A program made the position numbers and the translations under genes. From positions 16,378,974 to 16,442,973 of the forward strand of contig NC_135259.1 in assembly GCF_964204865.1 (NCBI RefSeq): DNA of 64,000 bases. The letters are read 5' to 3'. The stretch is from Styela clava (Eukaryota > Chordata > Ascidiacea > Stolidobranchia > Styelidae). This document shows, piece after piece, positions 1 to 11,299 of the stretch; position 1 is the first letter of the stretch; every line of letters starts with the position of its first letter. Below the pieces are notes generated by a model that did not search any database, was not told the DNA's origin, and saw nothing but the letters and a program-made list of their open reading frames with translations.

Positions 1-3000
1 AATAAGAATGGTTGTGCATTTTAATGTTGAATGTGTCAATAAATAATAATTTAAGCTCTGTAATCGTACCGATGTACAGCGGAATAATAAAACGAAACAT
101 TTTTTGAAAATATTGTGTCCTAATTGTTTTTCCCCCGACTGCTGAAGTTATTTTCTCCTATTTAAATAATATGTAAAGATTTATATTATTTCTATTTTAT
201 TGTTAATTTTTTTTAAAGCTTCTTTTTGTGTCTAGAGCCTCTTTTCTTTAAATTTTGATTTGTACTAAATTTTAGTGTTGCAGACTCACAATGATCATCC
301 GCACCTTCCTATCAATTGCAATGAAATTTATTATTGGTACGTATAGTATTTTGTGTTCTATAATATTTTTTGATTTCTTGCACGACGAAATAAACGTTGT
401 TAATATATACCACAATAGCATACATATAAATGAAATCATGAACACAAAAAATCGTGCATTTTGAACATTTGATTTCGGTGAGAGAAGTATCCAAAAAAAA
501 TAGAATATAGGGGGGACAAATTCCGTGAAGTGTATAGAAAAATATAAGTAATTTGAACAAAAATTTTAATAACAAAGCAAATTGATGATTTTGAAAATAA
601 CGAAGTGGTCAGGAATTTCTTCTAATTTGAAAACTTCACTTATTTAACATGTCACTGTAAATATTCTCTGGTTTGTACTAATTAGGCGTGTTTTGTGATG
701 TAATAGTCAAGTTCACCCCAGCTTTACACGGATGACTAAAATATAGGCAGAGTGTGTGGATATAAGTGATTATTACTCTGAGAGATGTCAATGGCCACTC
801 AACAAAAAATATAAAAATCACTAATGCGCACATGCAATAGTTATACTGCTCTATTATCCGGTTAACCGTTACAATAATATCCGGATATCAGATAGCAAAA
901 TACCTCTTGGTTAACCGGTTAACCGCTATCCGGATAATCCAACCCTAAGCGTAACCCATATTTTAGAGCAATTTTCTTCATACTTTTTTCCGCCCGACCC
1001 ACTTATCACGGCTAAATTTTTTGCGATCCCCAGGAAGTTTAATGATACCGATGTTCTCGCATATACTCATACATGAGATCGAATCTTGACTCTATTTCGG
1101 CGATGGTGGGTGTGAATACTGGTTCCAAATTGGATCCACATTTTGGTTAACATATGCTAGTGTTGAAAAATATTTTTAACGCAGATAAGTGGTGGGAAAA
1201 GAAAGAAGAGAAAATATGGGTGGTTCTGACAATAGGTACCCCGACACACATTGAGCCTATTCGCCCAGTTTGAAGGGCCATGGTTTAGGGATGGATTTTT
1301 CTTATTACCCTGGAATTACTATTATTATTATTATTACCTGTTTTAGGAAAAAAATACTATGCTTGTACATACTAAAAACGTAGTAGGTTTTGCCAAATTT
1401 TCATTTTATTTCTGAATACCAAATTTCGTCATCCTTATCGTTTCAGAGATAACGGAATCCTTGTTGTTATATAGCATCAAGTTTAACATATGATTCGGTT
1501 GCGTGATTTTTGTTTAATATGGTGTAATGATACGCAAGAACTTTTTATCTGAGATACACTCAGGTTTCTTCTCAAATTAATTGTAAACGCTTGGTTGAAA
1601 TTCAGCGGCAAATCTTTCGGCTGTGGGTTGGACATTGCTGTTCTATAGATGCTTCATATGAAATCGTCATTACTTTTTAGTTTCCTCCTAAATTTTTGCT
1701 GTCATAATTTTAAGGCAGGGCAGCCGTGTAATTAGGCATTTGATGGAAATATTGAGGCATACGTATAAGATATTAACTCTTAATAACCATTCAAATTAGA
1801 ACCACATGTAAATAAGCAATGAATTAACCTCCCTTATAGAACGGGTTGATAAAGGTATTTGATAAAAATATTGAGGCATCAAAAATATAGTGCTGAATAT
1901 TATGAAAAAAAATTTCAATCCTGAGTTACTCTGATATGGATATTAAAGCTATGAATGAATTCCAATAAAGCATATTGTACGTATAGTATGTATAGAATAC
2001 CGTTAAGTACCATAGTGCGCATCTTTAATAGTCAATTCATGATAAAATTTTTTGTATTGCTGGAAAATTGACATTGAGTGATTCATCGGAATTTTTTTTC
2101 GCAAGAATTTCCACGCAACAATTACTGCATTCAAATTGCCTCAATATATTTTTATTGATGCCCAGAAATGTTTTATAGGAAAGCAAATTGAATGGAACAA
2201 TAGTCTGATATTCTATGTGAATGAATGGATACAGTGCTTTTTGAGCCTATTTCTATTGCTTGAATGAAATTAAATAAAAGTATAGAACGTTGCAAAAAAA
2301 AGCACTGAATAATAATGTCATTGGTACAAAAACACGTAAAATTTCGACGACGCGGACTTGAATTCTGTAACTCGGTCTAGGTTTCTACATTATTCCTAAT
2401 ATTAACATGGTGTGAGATATGCCAACGCGCTGCTTTCCACATATACATGTGAAAAATTTTGTATTGTATTAACGAAAAATCGATTTTTTAAAAATGGAGA
2501 CGGAGACAAATAACAATAACAACAAAATTTTGAAACGATCGTTATGGCCACTAAACGTGTCCAATAATGAGTACAAACAGTGGGCAAATAAAAATTTAGC
2601 ATCCACGTACAAGTAATAACGTGAACAGCCATATTTCACTTTAGAAAGGGAAAAATTTCACAGTCATTTCTATTAACGACGAAAAACAATGGAGCGCATT
2701 TTGACAGTCTGGTATTCTATTTAGATCATTTGCTAGAAATCCAACGACGAGATTAACAAAGAAATAGTAACAAAATAGATTGTATGTGAAGAGCAAATAT
2801 TAAAATTATACCCTGAAATACCACTATTAAGTATATATATGTAAAATGTTAAAGATTATCAATTTCATAGTTCATCAATTGAACTTAACAATTTCTCGTT
2901 GAATCAGATTCCGATACTTTGATTGAAATCGTTCCAAAATATGCAAATGACAAAAATGTTGCATTCTAGTAACTAAATATTTATATTTTTAACAATTTTA

Positions 3001-3219
3001 TATAGAGAGGAGAAGCAGGCGGTGGTTAAACAAAGTGTGTTGCGTTGGATTTTCTTTGCTTCACGCCATAGTATGTACAGTTACACTCTTTGTCTTTACC
3101 AGACTTTCTTAATCGCCTTGCGCATGGTGTTTGAAAAAATGATATTTGATATTCTAATCTAACCACTGTAAGTTTCAAAGCGATTGTTTCTGTAGTTGAA
3201 GAGAAAAGACATTTTATAC
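1..3219. other. AT-rich intergenic DNA, no gene recognised
   Basis: I see no credible coding exon here. Open frames are short and of AT-rich low-complexity composition. A loose hAT-type terminus sits at 853-948 (listed separately). Two similar 26-bp stretches around 1736 and 1852 (both ending in ATATTGAGGCAT) are short dispersed direct repeats of unknown origin. Confidence 0.6.
853..948. mobile_element. loose hAT-type transposon terminus
   Basis: Palindromic TTATCCGGTTAACC-like blocks face each other across about 60 bp. The right edge, read on the minus strand, is TTAGGGTTGGATTATCCGG, the form of many hAT termini. The partner end and an 8-bp target duplication were not found, so this is either a truncated element or a very short internal-deletion derivative. 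Confidence 0.4.
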
Positions 3220-3227
3220 AACTAGAG

Positions 3228-5099
3228 CAGTGTTTCCCAACCTTTTTTGGTCGCGGACTATTTTCTCACCGGCGAAAACCTTTGCGGACTCAAGGTGCGT
3301 TTATTGCAACCTTACTCTGTGTGAAGAAGCAATAAAACCGAACACAACAGAATTTCAAACTCGGAAATTCGCCGCAATTACGCGTTCGTTAAAAGAGCCG
3401 ATTTTGTAGTGGTTTTGGCTTTTCTGTCGCACAATATTCAATTCATGACAACGACGAGAATTTATAATGTCTTTCTATATTCTTAATTTAATTGTGTTCA
3501 TGATAACTCGCGGTTGCGTCGACTTACGACAAAATGAAAGCTTTACCTCTTTACAAAGCCACAGAAATCTGCGAACATAATAATGTAAAAATATATTGCC
3601 CGAATATATATAATTTTAATACATATTTTTTGCGATCTTGCGATTTGTTATCGCCGTAAGAAAAATCCTACCATTGGCTATTAATTTCCAGAAAATACAA
3701 CTTGATTTAGTACTTTTGAAAAATATATGTAAAGTGTATTAGTAAATAAAAAATACATATTCATCGCCTTGCTTTAGTATTAATTTAATTGCGATCATTT
3801 TAATCTGCGGTTGTGATGACGAAATAAAAGCAGTACTTCTCAGAAAATTTCATGACAACCCGTGGACACAAAAATGCGTGGTAAAGTGCCCGATTATATT
3901 TGTTTTGATTCGTATTCTTGTGAATTCGATCAATCTGTGCTGTTCGTACAACACTTACGGCGCTTCAGTACTGTACTAATGTTGAGGCAGTAAATCAAAA
4001 AATCCTAAGGGAAAATGCCCTGGTACGTATACTACGGTAGTACCCGAAATTTTGCGATTTGCAATGTCCAAAAAAGCGTTTGTTATTGGCCGCGGACCAT
4101 CATAAAACAAAAGTTGTGGTGTTCTCCGTTTTATTTTGTATTGCCACTTTTCAGTTTAGAAAATTCGGGTTGCCATCATTGACACTCATCAGAAAAAAAA
4201 ATTATTCCTCGTTGTTCGAACTTACGAGAAAAACAACCTGGCTATGGCTATGACGCGTGTGTCGACTCTGTGTTTTCGTCGGAAATCCGCAAGTGAGTTG
4301 TGAAATCCAATCGTTTGATTAAGCGACGCGCACAAGTGTAGTTTTAAGTATTTTGTGGCACCTGACGCGCCCCAAGGCCAAAACCATGCCGGAATTTCCA
4401 AACCATGGCCGCTATGTCCTAAACCCATGCGAACTGACTTTTTAGCTCCCACATAAGACATATCAATGGCGAGATGTCGTTACCACGGCAGCAAATTGAA
4501 AACCAAAGACGGAAAAAATTTTGCTGCCGTAAGCAGGGCATGTCGGATGTAATGGCATGGCTGCTCCTGATGGTGATAAATATTAGATAAGTTGGCACAT
4601 TTTTCTTATCGATACAGTTTTGATGGATATGGGGTTAGGTTTCAGGTTTAAGTAGATATAATTCCGCATGATAAACTAAAATCTGGTACATGGCTTTGTG
4701 AATATACTGGTAATAGCGCCATAACCACGGCAAAAGCTGCCATAGGTTCGTTCGTGGCAGGAGCTGCCATGAAGTAGTAAAAACTGCGCCTCGACGCGCA
4801 AGTGACCCGTCGCGTCACCTGTTATCATATTTTCGAATAGTAAATTGCTATTCTAATATTCGAATATATGCCTAGCCCTACTCAGTAACAAGTAATTATT
4901 GACTCGATTAGTGTTATGTGAATAAACTTGCTTTTTATGTTTTTTGTTTTATGTAAATTTCAACGTAAATCGTAACTTGGCTGATAGTTAAGTTCCGGAA
5001 AAACGTTTGCGGCCCGCGGTGAATTTCTGGCTCGTTGCGGACTCATTCAATCGCTCCACGGACTCATTTGAGACCGCGGACTCGGGTTAGGAAACACTG
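3228..5099. mobile_element. hAT-type non-autonomous element, family A copy 1
   Basis: The ends are inverted: CAGTGTTTCCCAACC at the left and GGTTAGGAAACACTG at the right, followed inward on both sides by GCGGACTC-rich subterminal sequence. The flanking 8-bp target duplication is AACTAGAG on the left and AACTACAG on the right (7 of 8). No transposase frame is visible. Compared with copy 2 (31485-32511) it carries about 800 extra bases, roughly 3997-4790. That block starts with a motif also found at 20440-20490, so another element probably inserted into it. Confidence 0.88.
3998..4045. repeat. dispersed motif shared with 20440-20490 and 30379-30405
   Basis: The segment containing TCCTAAGGGAAAATGCCC and TGGTACGTATACTACGG matches, on the opposite strand, the left arm of the inverted repeat at 20460-20580 with only a few differences. 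A shorter match (CCCTGGTACACATACTACG) lies at 30379-30397. It looks like the terminus of a distinct short repeat family. Confidence 0.5.
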
Positions 5100-5107
5100 A
5101 ACTACAG

Positions 5108-6152
5108 GAAAGGGAATAGCAACAAGATGGACAACAAGAACATCATTTCAAAACGATCCACATGATAACGGATCATGGTGTCCGTATTTAACTTGTGAAT
5201 ATATATTTTTTATGTTTATATGCTACCATTATTAAATTTTAGTCTTCCGGGTATGAATGCTGTTTTAAAATTCGAATTTGTATTGTGAGTCTTCGAACAT
5301 CCATAACACGTGCGAGAAAAAATATATCTTTCGCTCTCTTCTTCGGCCGTCGGGCTGGTCGTGTCTGCCGCTTGTTATGTTTGAAGTATCGAGTTGCTGT
5401 TTCCAATCAAGAACCAATCCAAAATCTTAGGTCTTCCGATCTCACTATCACGGCGGCAAAACCTAATGTGATAATGGCGAGCACGCTAGGGTTTAGTCGA
5501 AGATTTGTACATTTTGTGTCCAATAAAAAGAAGGTTTGAATTCCCCAGACGGGGCACGTTAGAACGATTTGAGAGACAGAATTTTGCCTAAGATGGAATT
5601 TGCCTAAGAAACCAAGATGGAAGAATACAAGATAAATTGCAAGAGCTTCTGGAAAATTTTGATAAACACAAACGCCGCCATCGACGAGTATTGTGTGGGG
5701 TCAAAACCAAATCCAATTAACAGATTTCAGTCAAAATCACACAAAATAAGCACGTGCCTAAGGGAAAGGGGACATCACGATAAATTCCTATACACAACCT
5801 GGAATAGAATACCATTAATGCATTTATAATAGTATGGAAAACTCATGGACCATAGCCTACTTTACATTGATTAGCATATATTTCATCAGAATCTAGGAAA
5901 ACATCATGACGTGTGGCCTTGACATAGTAACAGAATGAATATAGAAAGGTAGAGCCTACATCGCACGCGAAATTTACCGCGTGTCTGTGGTAGTTTTCCC
6001 TGTCGCATTGCTCTTTAAGACAAAATTTACGTTATTTTTCGTTTTAATTTTAGTGTATAATATATCGTTTGCATCTATAACGCCGATCTATAAAAGCATA
6101 ACGCCGGATCAATTATAACCTGGGATGGTTTTTAAAATTAGAAACAGTAAAC
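5108..6152. other. intergenic, nothing recognised
   Basis: Between the hAT family A element and the gypsy insertion. Open frames of 84 and 70 codons on the plus strand show no family resemblance and I do not call them. No repeat boundary is visible. Confidence 0.5.
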
Positions 6153-6157
6153 CAGAG

Positions 6158-6344
6158 TGTTATGAAAGATAACAGGATACCGATTCTAGGCTTTATTAAA
6201 CATAAGAACACCACTACCACAACTTAACACTGTAAACAATAGAATAACACGCAAACAGTAAAGTGTGCAGTACGACAGAACCAGAGCAATCAAGAGTACA
6301 TTGTTTATCTAATAATTACACTGTAAAGAAATACTAACACCACA
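6158..6344 (-). repeat. gypsy 3' LTR (complete, 187 bp)
   Basis: Bounded by the CAGAG duplication on the outside and the polypurine tract on the inside. It begins TG and ends CA. On the minus strand it contains AATAAA (plus 6192-6197), a plausible polyadenylation signal. It is short for an LTR. Confidence 0.88.
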
Positions 6345-6360
6345 ATTTCCCCCTCCTAAA
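6345..6360 (-). other. gypsy polypurine tract
   Basis: On the minus strand the sequence just before the LTR is AGGAGGGGGAAAT, a purine run in the position where plus-strand DNA synthesis is primed in LTR retrotransposons. Confidence 0.75.
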
Positions 6361-6390
6361 AGATTATTTAACAAAAGTTTAATAAACATT

Positions 6391-8847
6391 TCACTCATAG
6401 TAATGTAAACGATCAATTGGACGTTTTTCTCTAGTAGAACGCCTAGGAGCCGGGGTGTCTATCTTCTTCATTGGGGATGTTTCGCGTTTTTCATCATCAC
6501 CAAGAATATTTGACTTTTCTTCCCCTTCTTGAATTTCTGATTGGTTGATAACGGGATGCGATATATTTGGTACATAGTCGGAATCTGCTGTATCAGCCTG
6601 CTTTACAGGTAATTGAGAATGTTGATTATCGGAGGAACTTCCATTATTTTCACTTCCAAACGACGTACCATCACCACACGGTGCAAGATGCTTTGTTGAT
6701 ACTGTTGAGGTTTTACCATCTGAATACCGAATATGAGCGTAATGTCTGTTCGCATCTAGAAGTTCCACTTCATCGACGTATGGATCAGATTTGTTTCTTC
6801 TAATCTGTCTCTTGAGAAGAACAATTTTAGAATTTGTCAGCCACGTTGGAACGGCATATCCTGTGGTAGATCTTCTTGCAAAATTGAACAACCGTTCATG
6901 TGGTGTTGCATTTGTTGCAGTACACAATAGTGATCTGATGGAATGCAAAACATTTAATAGAACGTCTTGCCAACATTCAATTGGCAAACCTTTTGACATT
7001 AAAGCAAGTTTTATTCCTTTCCAAATTGTACCATTGCACCTTTCTACTTGACCATTCGCCGAAGGATTGTAAGGAGTTGTTCTACTGTGAGACACACCCT
7101 TTTCTTGCAAAAATCTTTTAAACTCACAACTCATGAAAGCCGAACCACGATCAGTATGTATGTAAGCAGGCATTCCAAATACAGCGAACAATGGAGTTAG
7201 ACTTTTTATGACACTGGCGGTCGAAACATCAGGTGTTGGAATAGCGAAGGGAAATCGTGAAAACTCGTCAATTACGCAGAGAAAATATTTGTTGCGATTG
7301 TTCGACGGAAGAGGTCCCTTGAAGTCAATACTTAAACGTTCAAAGGGCTGAGTCGCTTTTACAAGAGTTCCTGCTTCAGGCCGATAGTATTTAGGTTTTA
7401 TCTCTCTGCATACACGGCAATTCAAGACAGTTCGCTTAACGTCTTCAGTCGAATAAGGTAAATTACGGACCTTAACAAAATGAGCGAATCTAGATATACC
7501 TGGATGGCATAATGCATCATGTAATTTAGTGAGGATATTAGTAGAAGGAAGAGCGCATGAAATCCTCGATAGAGTGTCTGGTGCAACATTGTCTTTGCCT
7601 GGTTTGTATGCGATATCGAAAGAGTAACCGGATAGCTCAATTCTCCATCTTGTTATTTTTTCATTTTTGATTTTACCTTTGTGGCGCAAATCAAACATGT
7701 AAGAGACACTTTTCTGATCTGTTTTCATGATGAAACGTCTTCCTGTTAAAAAGTGACGCCAATGTCGTACTGCTTCAACTATGGCCATAGCTTCTTTTTC
7801 GACCGAAGGGTGTTTAAGTTCAGAGCCGTGTAATGTACGTGAAAAAAATGCCACGGGACGACCAGATTGATTTAGTGTCGCTGCTATAGCAATATCTGAA
7901 GCATCAGTTTCCAATTCAAATGGAATATTTTCATCAACGGCAATGAGAACAGCATTTTCTATTAACTGTTTTAGTTCATAAAAAGCTCCAATAGCAGTGT
8001 CAGTAAGAGGAAAAGAGGTCGATTTTGTTAATGATCTGATTCTATTTGAGAAGTTTGGAATCCATCTAGAATAGTATGAAAAGAATCCCATGCATCTGCT
8101 CAATTCTTTAGAATTTGATGGTATTGGAAGTTGGCGTAAAGGTTTTAATCTTTCGGGATCTGGACGAATTTCACCTTCAGCAATTTGATATCCTAAAATC
8201 GGCAATGTTCGAGTAGTCCATATACTTTTTGATTCATTAAAAATCAATCCTCGTTGTTTTGCAGATTCCAGGAAAGCAGCCAGGTTTTTGTCGTGATCCT
8301 CTTTAGTCATTCCACAAATAGTTATGTTATCCAAATATGGAAAAACTCCTCGCAGTTGTTCTTCTTTCACGAGCTGCTTCATTATCCGCTGAAAACAAGA
8401 GACCCCGTTTGTGATTCCGAAAGGCAGCCTTGTGAATTGGTATAAATTTCCCTCGGCTTCAAACGCGGTAAACTCTCTGTCTTGGTGTTTCAGTGGAACT
8501 TGATGATAAGCGCTAGTGAGATCAACAGTACTAAAAACTCGATATTGTGCGATTTCATTCACTAACTCTGAAATGTTTGGCAATGGGAAAGCGTCCAATA
8601 AAGTGAACTTGTTAATAGTTTGCGAGTAATCAATTGCCAAACGTTTCTTTCGATTTTCTGCTTTAACCACAACGACTTGAGCTCTCCATGGCGAAAGGCA
8701 TGTTTCGATAATTCCTTCTCGCTGAAGTCTTGCTACTTCGTCTCGAATGAATAATCTATCTTCATGTGAATATCTTCTCGATTTAGTGGCGATTGGATGA
8801 CAGTCCGCAGTTAAATGTTTGAATGGTTCAGGTGGGGTTATTTTCAA
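6391..8847 (-). CDS. pol: Ty3/gypsy Pol polyprotein, N-terminally truncated
   Basis: About 818 residues remain open. The order is reverse transcriptase, RNase H, integrase, which defines Ty3/gypsy rather than Ty1/copia. In the reverse transcriptase the catalytic box reads YLDN instead of the usual YxDD. RNase H is recognisable by ETDAS and by AFFSRTL. The integrase has an HHCC zinc finger (HPGISRFAH ... CRVC), a D-D-E core (SIDFKGPL, HTDRGSAF, NGQVERCNG) and a basic tail ending RRSTREKRPIDRL. The frame has no proper upstream ATG: it stays open to about 8878 and then meets a stop at the junction with hAT sequence. Gag and protease are absent and no env frame is seen. The coding part has no stop, so decay is by deletion only. 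Confidence 0.9.
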   Translation of the reverse strand: MKITPPEPFKHLTADCHPIATKSRRYSHEDRLFIRDEVARLQREGIIETCLSPWRAQVVVVKAENRKKRLAIDYSQTINKFTLLDAFPLPNISELVNEIAQYRVFSTVDLTSAYHQVPLKHQDREFTAFEAEGNLYQFTRLPFGITNGVSCFQRIMKQLVKEEQLRGVFPYLDNITICGMTKEDHDKNLAAFLESAKQRGLIFNESKSIWTTRTLPILGYQIAEGEIRPDPERLKPLRQLPIPSNSKELSRCMGFFSYYSRWIPNFSNRIRSLTKSTSFPLTDTAIGAFYELKQLIENAVLIAVDENIPFELETDASDIAIAATLNQSGRPVAFFSRTLHGSELKHPSVEKEAMAIVEAVRHWRHFLTGRRFIMKTDQKSVSYMFDLRHKGKIKNEKITRWRIELSGYSFDIAYKPGKDNVAPDTLSRISCALPSTNILTKLHDALCHPGISRFAHFVKVRNLPYSTEDVKRTVLNCRVCREIKPKYYRPEAGTLVKATQPFERLSIDFKGPLPSNNRNKYFLCVIDEFSRFPFAIPTPDVSTASVIKSLTPLFAVFGMPAYIHTDRGSAFMSCEFKRFLQEKGVSHSRTTPYNPSANGQVERCNGTIWKGIKLALMSKGLPIECWQDVLLNVLHSIRSLLCTATNATPHERLFNFARRSTTGYAVPTWLTNSKIVLLKRQIRRNKSDPYVDEVELLDANRHYAHIRYSDGKTSTVSTKHLAPCGDGTSFGSENNGSSSDNQHSQLPVKQADTADSDYVPNISHPVINQSEIQEGEEKSNILGDDEKRETSPMKKIDTPAPRRSTREKRPIDRLHYYE

Positions 8848-8879
8848 TGACGAGAAATTCGCAGTTACTACGATGAAGA

Positions 8880-9248
8880 CCTAACATGACACCAAATTTT
8901 GTGATTTACAATGTCTAGAAAAACGTTTTCAATCCCAGGTGAGTCTGCTGAAACCAAACGTGTGATCTTCCATTTTAAGTTTTGATATTTTAGAATGCCG
9001 CTTTTCAATCAAGAAATTTGAGTTGCGGATTTACCTCTTTATTAATTATTATTTTCAGCATTTCGTCACCGATGATTATAATATGGTAACATGTTTTTGA
9101 CATTGAACTCATAATTCCCCACGAGAACAAAAAAGCAAATGACGTCGTCATTGTGTAACAATACTTGTATAAAATTTATTTTGGGGCTCCGTGAATAATA
9201 GTCAACCTTTTCAAGGGCTCCGCAACACCAAAAGTTTGAGAACCCCTG
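8880..9248 (-). mobile_element. hAT fragment inside the gypsy 5' LTR
   Basis: The right edge, read on the minus strand, is CAGGGGTTCTCAAACTTTTG followed by GGTGTTGCGGAGCCC, the same terminus as the element at 23515-24413. The bases just outside, CTGTAAAC, are LTR sequence and would be the target site. The other end is missing. Part of the interior (8895-9035) resembles 4043-4175 inside the family A copy. A deletion probably removed the far hAT end together with gypsy gag. Confidence 0.75.
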
Positions 9249-9363
9249 CTGTAAACAATAGAATAACACGCAAACAGTAAAGTGTGCAGTACGACAGAAC
9301 CAGAGCAATCAAGAGTACATTGTTTATCTAATAATTACACTGTAAAGAAATACTAACACCACA
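9249..9363 (-). repeat. gypsy 5' LTR remnant (115 bp)
   Basis: Identical over its whole length to 6230-6344 of the 3' LTR. The remaining 72 bp of the LTR are lost at the hAT junction. The outer edge is intact and abuts CAGAG. Confidence 0.9.
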
Positions 9364-9368
9364 CAGAG

Positions 9369-9739
9369 ATAAGACGGTCAGCTGGTACAAGAGATATAAA
9401 GGATCAGGTTAACGAATCGTCCTCCCCTCTTAGTATTCTTCCACTGACAGTCAGAAATCTGGTTTGCAGATTCGCTCCTTTTTTTTTTTTTAAAAGTAAA
9501 CTGAAATAAACCACAAATTTAAAACGAGATATTCACACACACACATTCAATAGTTAAAGAATCGCACACGACAGCTCCAGACGAACATTTTTATTGAGGC
9601 ATGAAGACCCGAATACACCTGCTTCGAATCAACGGAGTATGTTTCATGTAAATATTTCAGAGTAATTAGCCTCGTCGTGGGCTGCCAAGCGTGACGCCGT
9701 TATTTAAGTAAGATTCTGATCCACCCGATCTTCGTCAGT
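9369..9739. other. intergenic, simple-sequence patches only
   Basis: Contains a T run near 9479-9492 and a short CA run near 9534-9544. No gene or bounded repeat is seen. Confidence 0.5.
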
Positions 9740-9813
9740 AACGGTGGCGCAGGGGAAGCGTAGAGACATGGTCGAACATTAGACCTAGTATGAATGCGGG
9801 TTCAAACCCCATG
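9740..9813 (+). repeat. tRNA-derived SINE head or tRNA pseudogene
   Basis: There is an A-box-like TGGCGCAGGGG at 9745-9755 and a B-box-like GGGTTCAAACCCC at 9798-9810, about 43 bp apart, as in RNA polymerase III internal promoters. A complete cloverleaf with a 7-bp acceptor stem cannot be formed, so it is not a functional tRNA gene. The sequence after the B box, GGGTAGACTGAGC, recurs inside the adjacent minisatellite. Confidence 0.55.
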
Positions 9814-10749
9814 GGGTAGACTGAGCTGTAGGAATCACAGAGCAGGCGGTAGGGATGCAAGCAAGAGCAGAGAACAAAAGAAAATACGGGCCGGCACAGG
9901 AAGCCACACCAGCCGCAAGTAGGGTAGACTGAGCCGCAGGGATGGGCAAGCAGGCGGTCGCGAGGGAAAAGGGCGCAAGCGAGAGCAGCAGCCAACGAAA
10001 CCGAAAGGTGGGGTGCAAGCAAGAGCAGAGACCAAGGGGCAGCAGGAGCCAGCATACGTGGCCACACCAGCCGCAAGCAGGGGAGACCAAGCAGGGCTGG
10101 GCAAACAGGCGGCCAAGAGAAAAAAGGGCGCAAAAGCAAGAGCAGCAGCCAAAGAGACCGAAAGGATGGATAGGTGGGGGGTGCAAACAAGAGCAGAGAC
10201 CAAAAAGCAGTAAGAAATACGTGGCCACACCAGCCGCAAGTAAGGGAGACCAAGGCTGGGCAAACAGGCGGCCAAGAGAAAAAAGGGCGAAGAGCAAAAG
10301 AGACCGAAAGGTGGGGTGTGCAAGCAAGAGCAGAGACCAACAGTATACGGGCCAGCATACGAGACCCACACCAGCCGCAAGTATGCGGAGACTGAGCCAC
10401 AGAGTTGGGCAAGCAGCCGGCCGGGGGAAAATGTGCAGACTGAGTTGGCCATAGACAGGGGCAAGCAGGCGGGCCGAGTGGGAAATGGGCGCAAGCGAGA
10501 GCAGCAACCAACGAGACCGAATACAAATAAGAGCCAGCGGGTATAGGAGCCAGCATACGAGACCCCCACACCAGCAAGTATGATGAGCCACAGAGTTGGG
10601 CAAGCAAGCCGGCCGGGGGAAAATGTGCAGACTGAGTTGGCATAGACAGGGTTGGGCAAGCAGGCGGGCAGGCAGCGAAACCAACAGAAAAGGCGCAAGC
10701 GAGAGCAAAGCCGTAAAGAAAACAAGGGCCAGCGGAAGTCAGCAAGGCA
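9811..10749. repeat. GC-rich minisatellite, ~150-bp units
   Basis: The phrase CCACACCAGCCGCAAG recurs near 9903, 10061, 10224 and 10365, with a shortened version near 10563, giving a period of roughly 145-195 bp. Within each unit AAGCAAGAGCAGAGACCAA and GGGCAAACAGGCGGCC-like blocks recur. The composition (purine-rich on plus, GC-rich) is unlike the AT-rich surroundings. Several long overlapping open frames on both strands are by-products of the repeat. Confidence 0.85.
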
Positions 10750-10765
10750 GCGAAATCAGCAGCAG

Positions 10766-11070
10766 AGCGCTCCATGCTCACCAGCTAGCTGGAGCAGCAT
10801 CGAGTAAGTGAGGTTTAAAGTAAAAGATCTAGCGCTCCATGCTCACCAGCTGGCTGGATGGAGCAGCAACGAGTGAGGTTTAAAGTAAATGAAAGAAGTA
10901 AAAGATCATTATTGGGGTCTGTCTGTTGCATTCTCACTCAATTGGACATCAACCTCCAATATTCATTCATTCTTGGGGTCTGTCTGTCCTTGTGCTGGTT
11001 GGCATAAATTGAGTTTTCAGGAATATATTCAAAAAATATGCATTCTCACTCAATTGGACATCAACCTCCA
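10766..11070. repeat. short tandem and direct duplications
   Basis: A 65-80 bp unit starting AGCGCTCCATGCTCACCAGC occurs at 10766-10830 and again at 10831-10910. A 31-bp segment (10928-10958) recurs at 11040-11070, and GGGGTCTGTCTGT occurs at 10914 and 10975. They appear to be decayed extensions of the neighbouring minisatellite block. Confidence 0.75.
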
Positions 11071-11299
11071 GCTTTCTGAATTAGCACCACTATAACACAT
11101 AGCTGCTTCAACAGACGTGGAAACACTGTAAGCGATGTGACGTCACCATAGATCCAATACACTGTCGAAAAAACAAAGTTGTTTTACAAAGGCGTCAGCA
11201 GCAGAAGTTTTGTTAGCAGAAAAATGCTTTATGAGTTGTGCGGGTATGAGGGAGAACAATCGCCTAAGCATAAATTGCAAATTTGGAGATCCGAAATCT

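Larger units (their letters stand above)
6153..9368 (-). mobile_element. Ty3/gypsy LTR retrotransposon insertion, 5' part lost
   Basis: The insertion is bounded by the 5-bp target duplication CAGAG (6153-6157 and 9364-9368). The element runs on the minus strand: 5' LTR remnant at 9249-9363, hAT fragment at 8880-9248, Pol frame at 6391-8847, polypurine tract at 6345-6360, complete 3' LTR at 6158-6344. The LTR starts TGTGGTGTT and ends ACA in element sense. Gag, protease and the primer-binding site are missing. The two LTR segments that overlap (115 bp) are identical by eye, so the original insertion was recent. Confidence 0.9.

Noticed and set aside
9735..10781. Three overlapping minus-strand open frames of 296-348 codons, rich in Leu, Cys, Pro and Ala
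   Set aside because: They lie wholly in the GC-rich minisatellite, are open in all three frames at once, and have repeat-driven composition; not genes.
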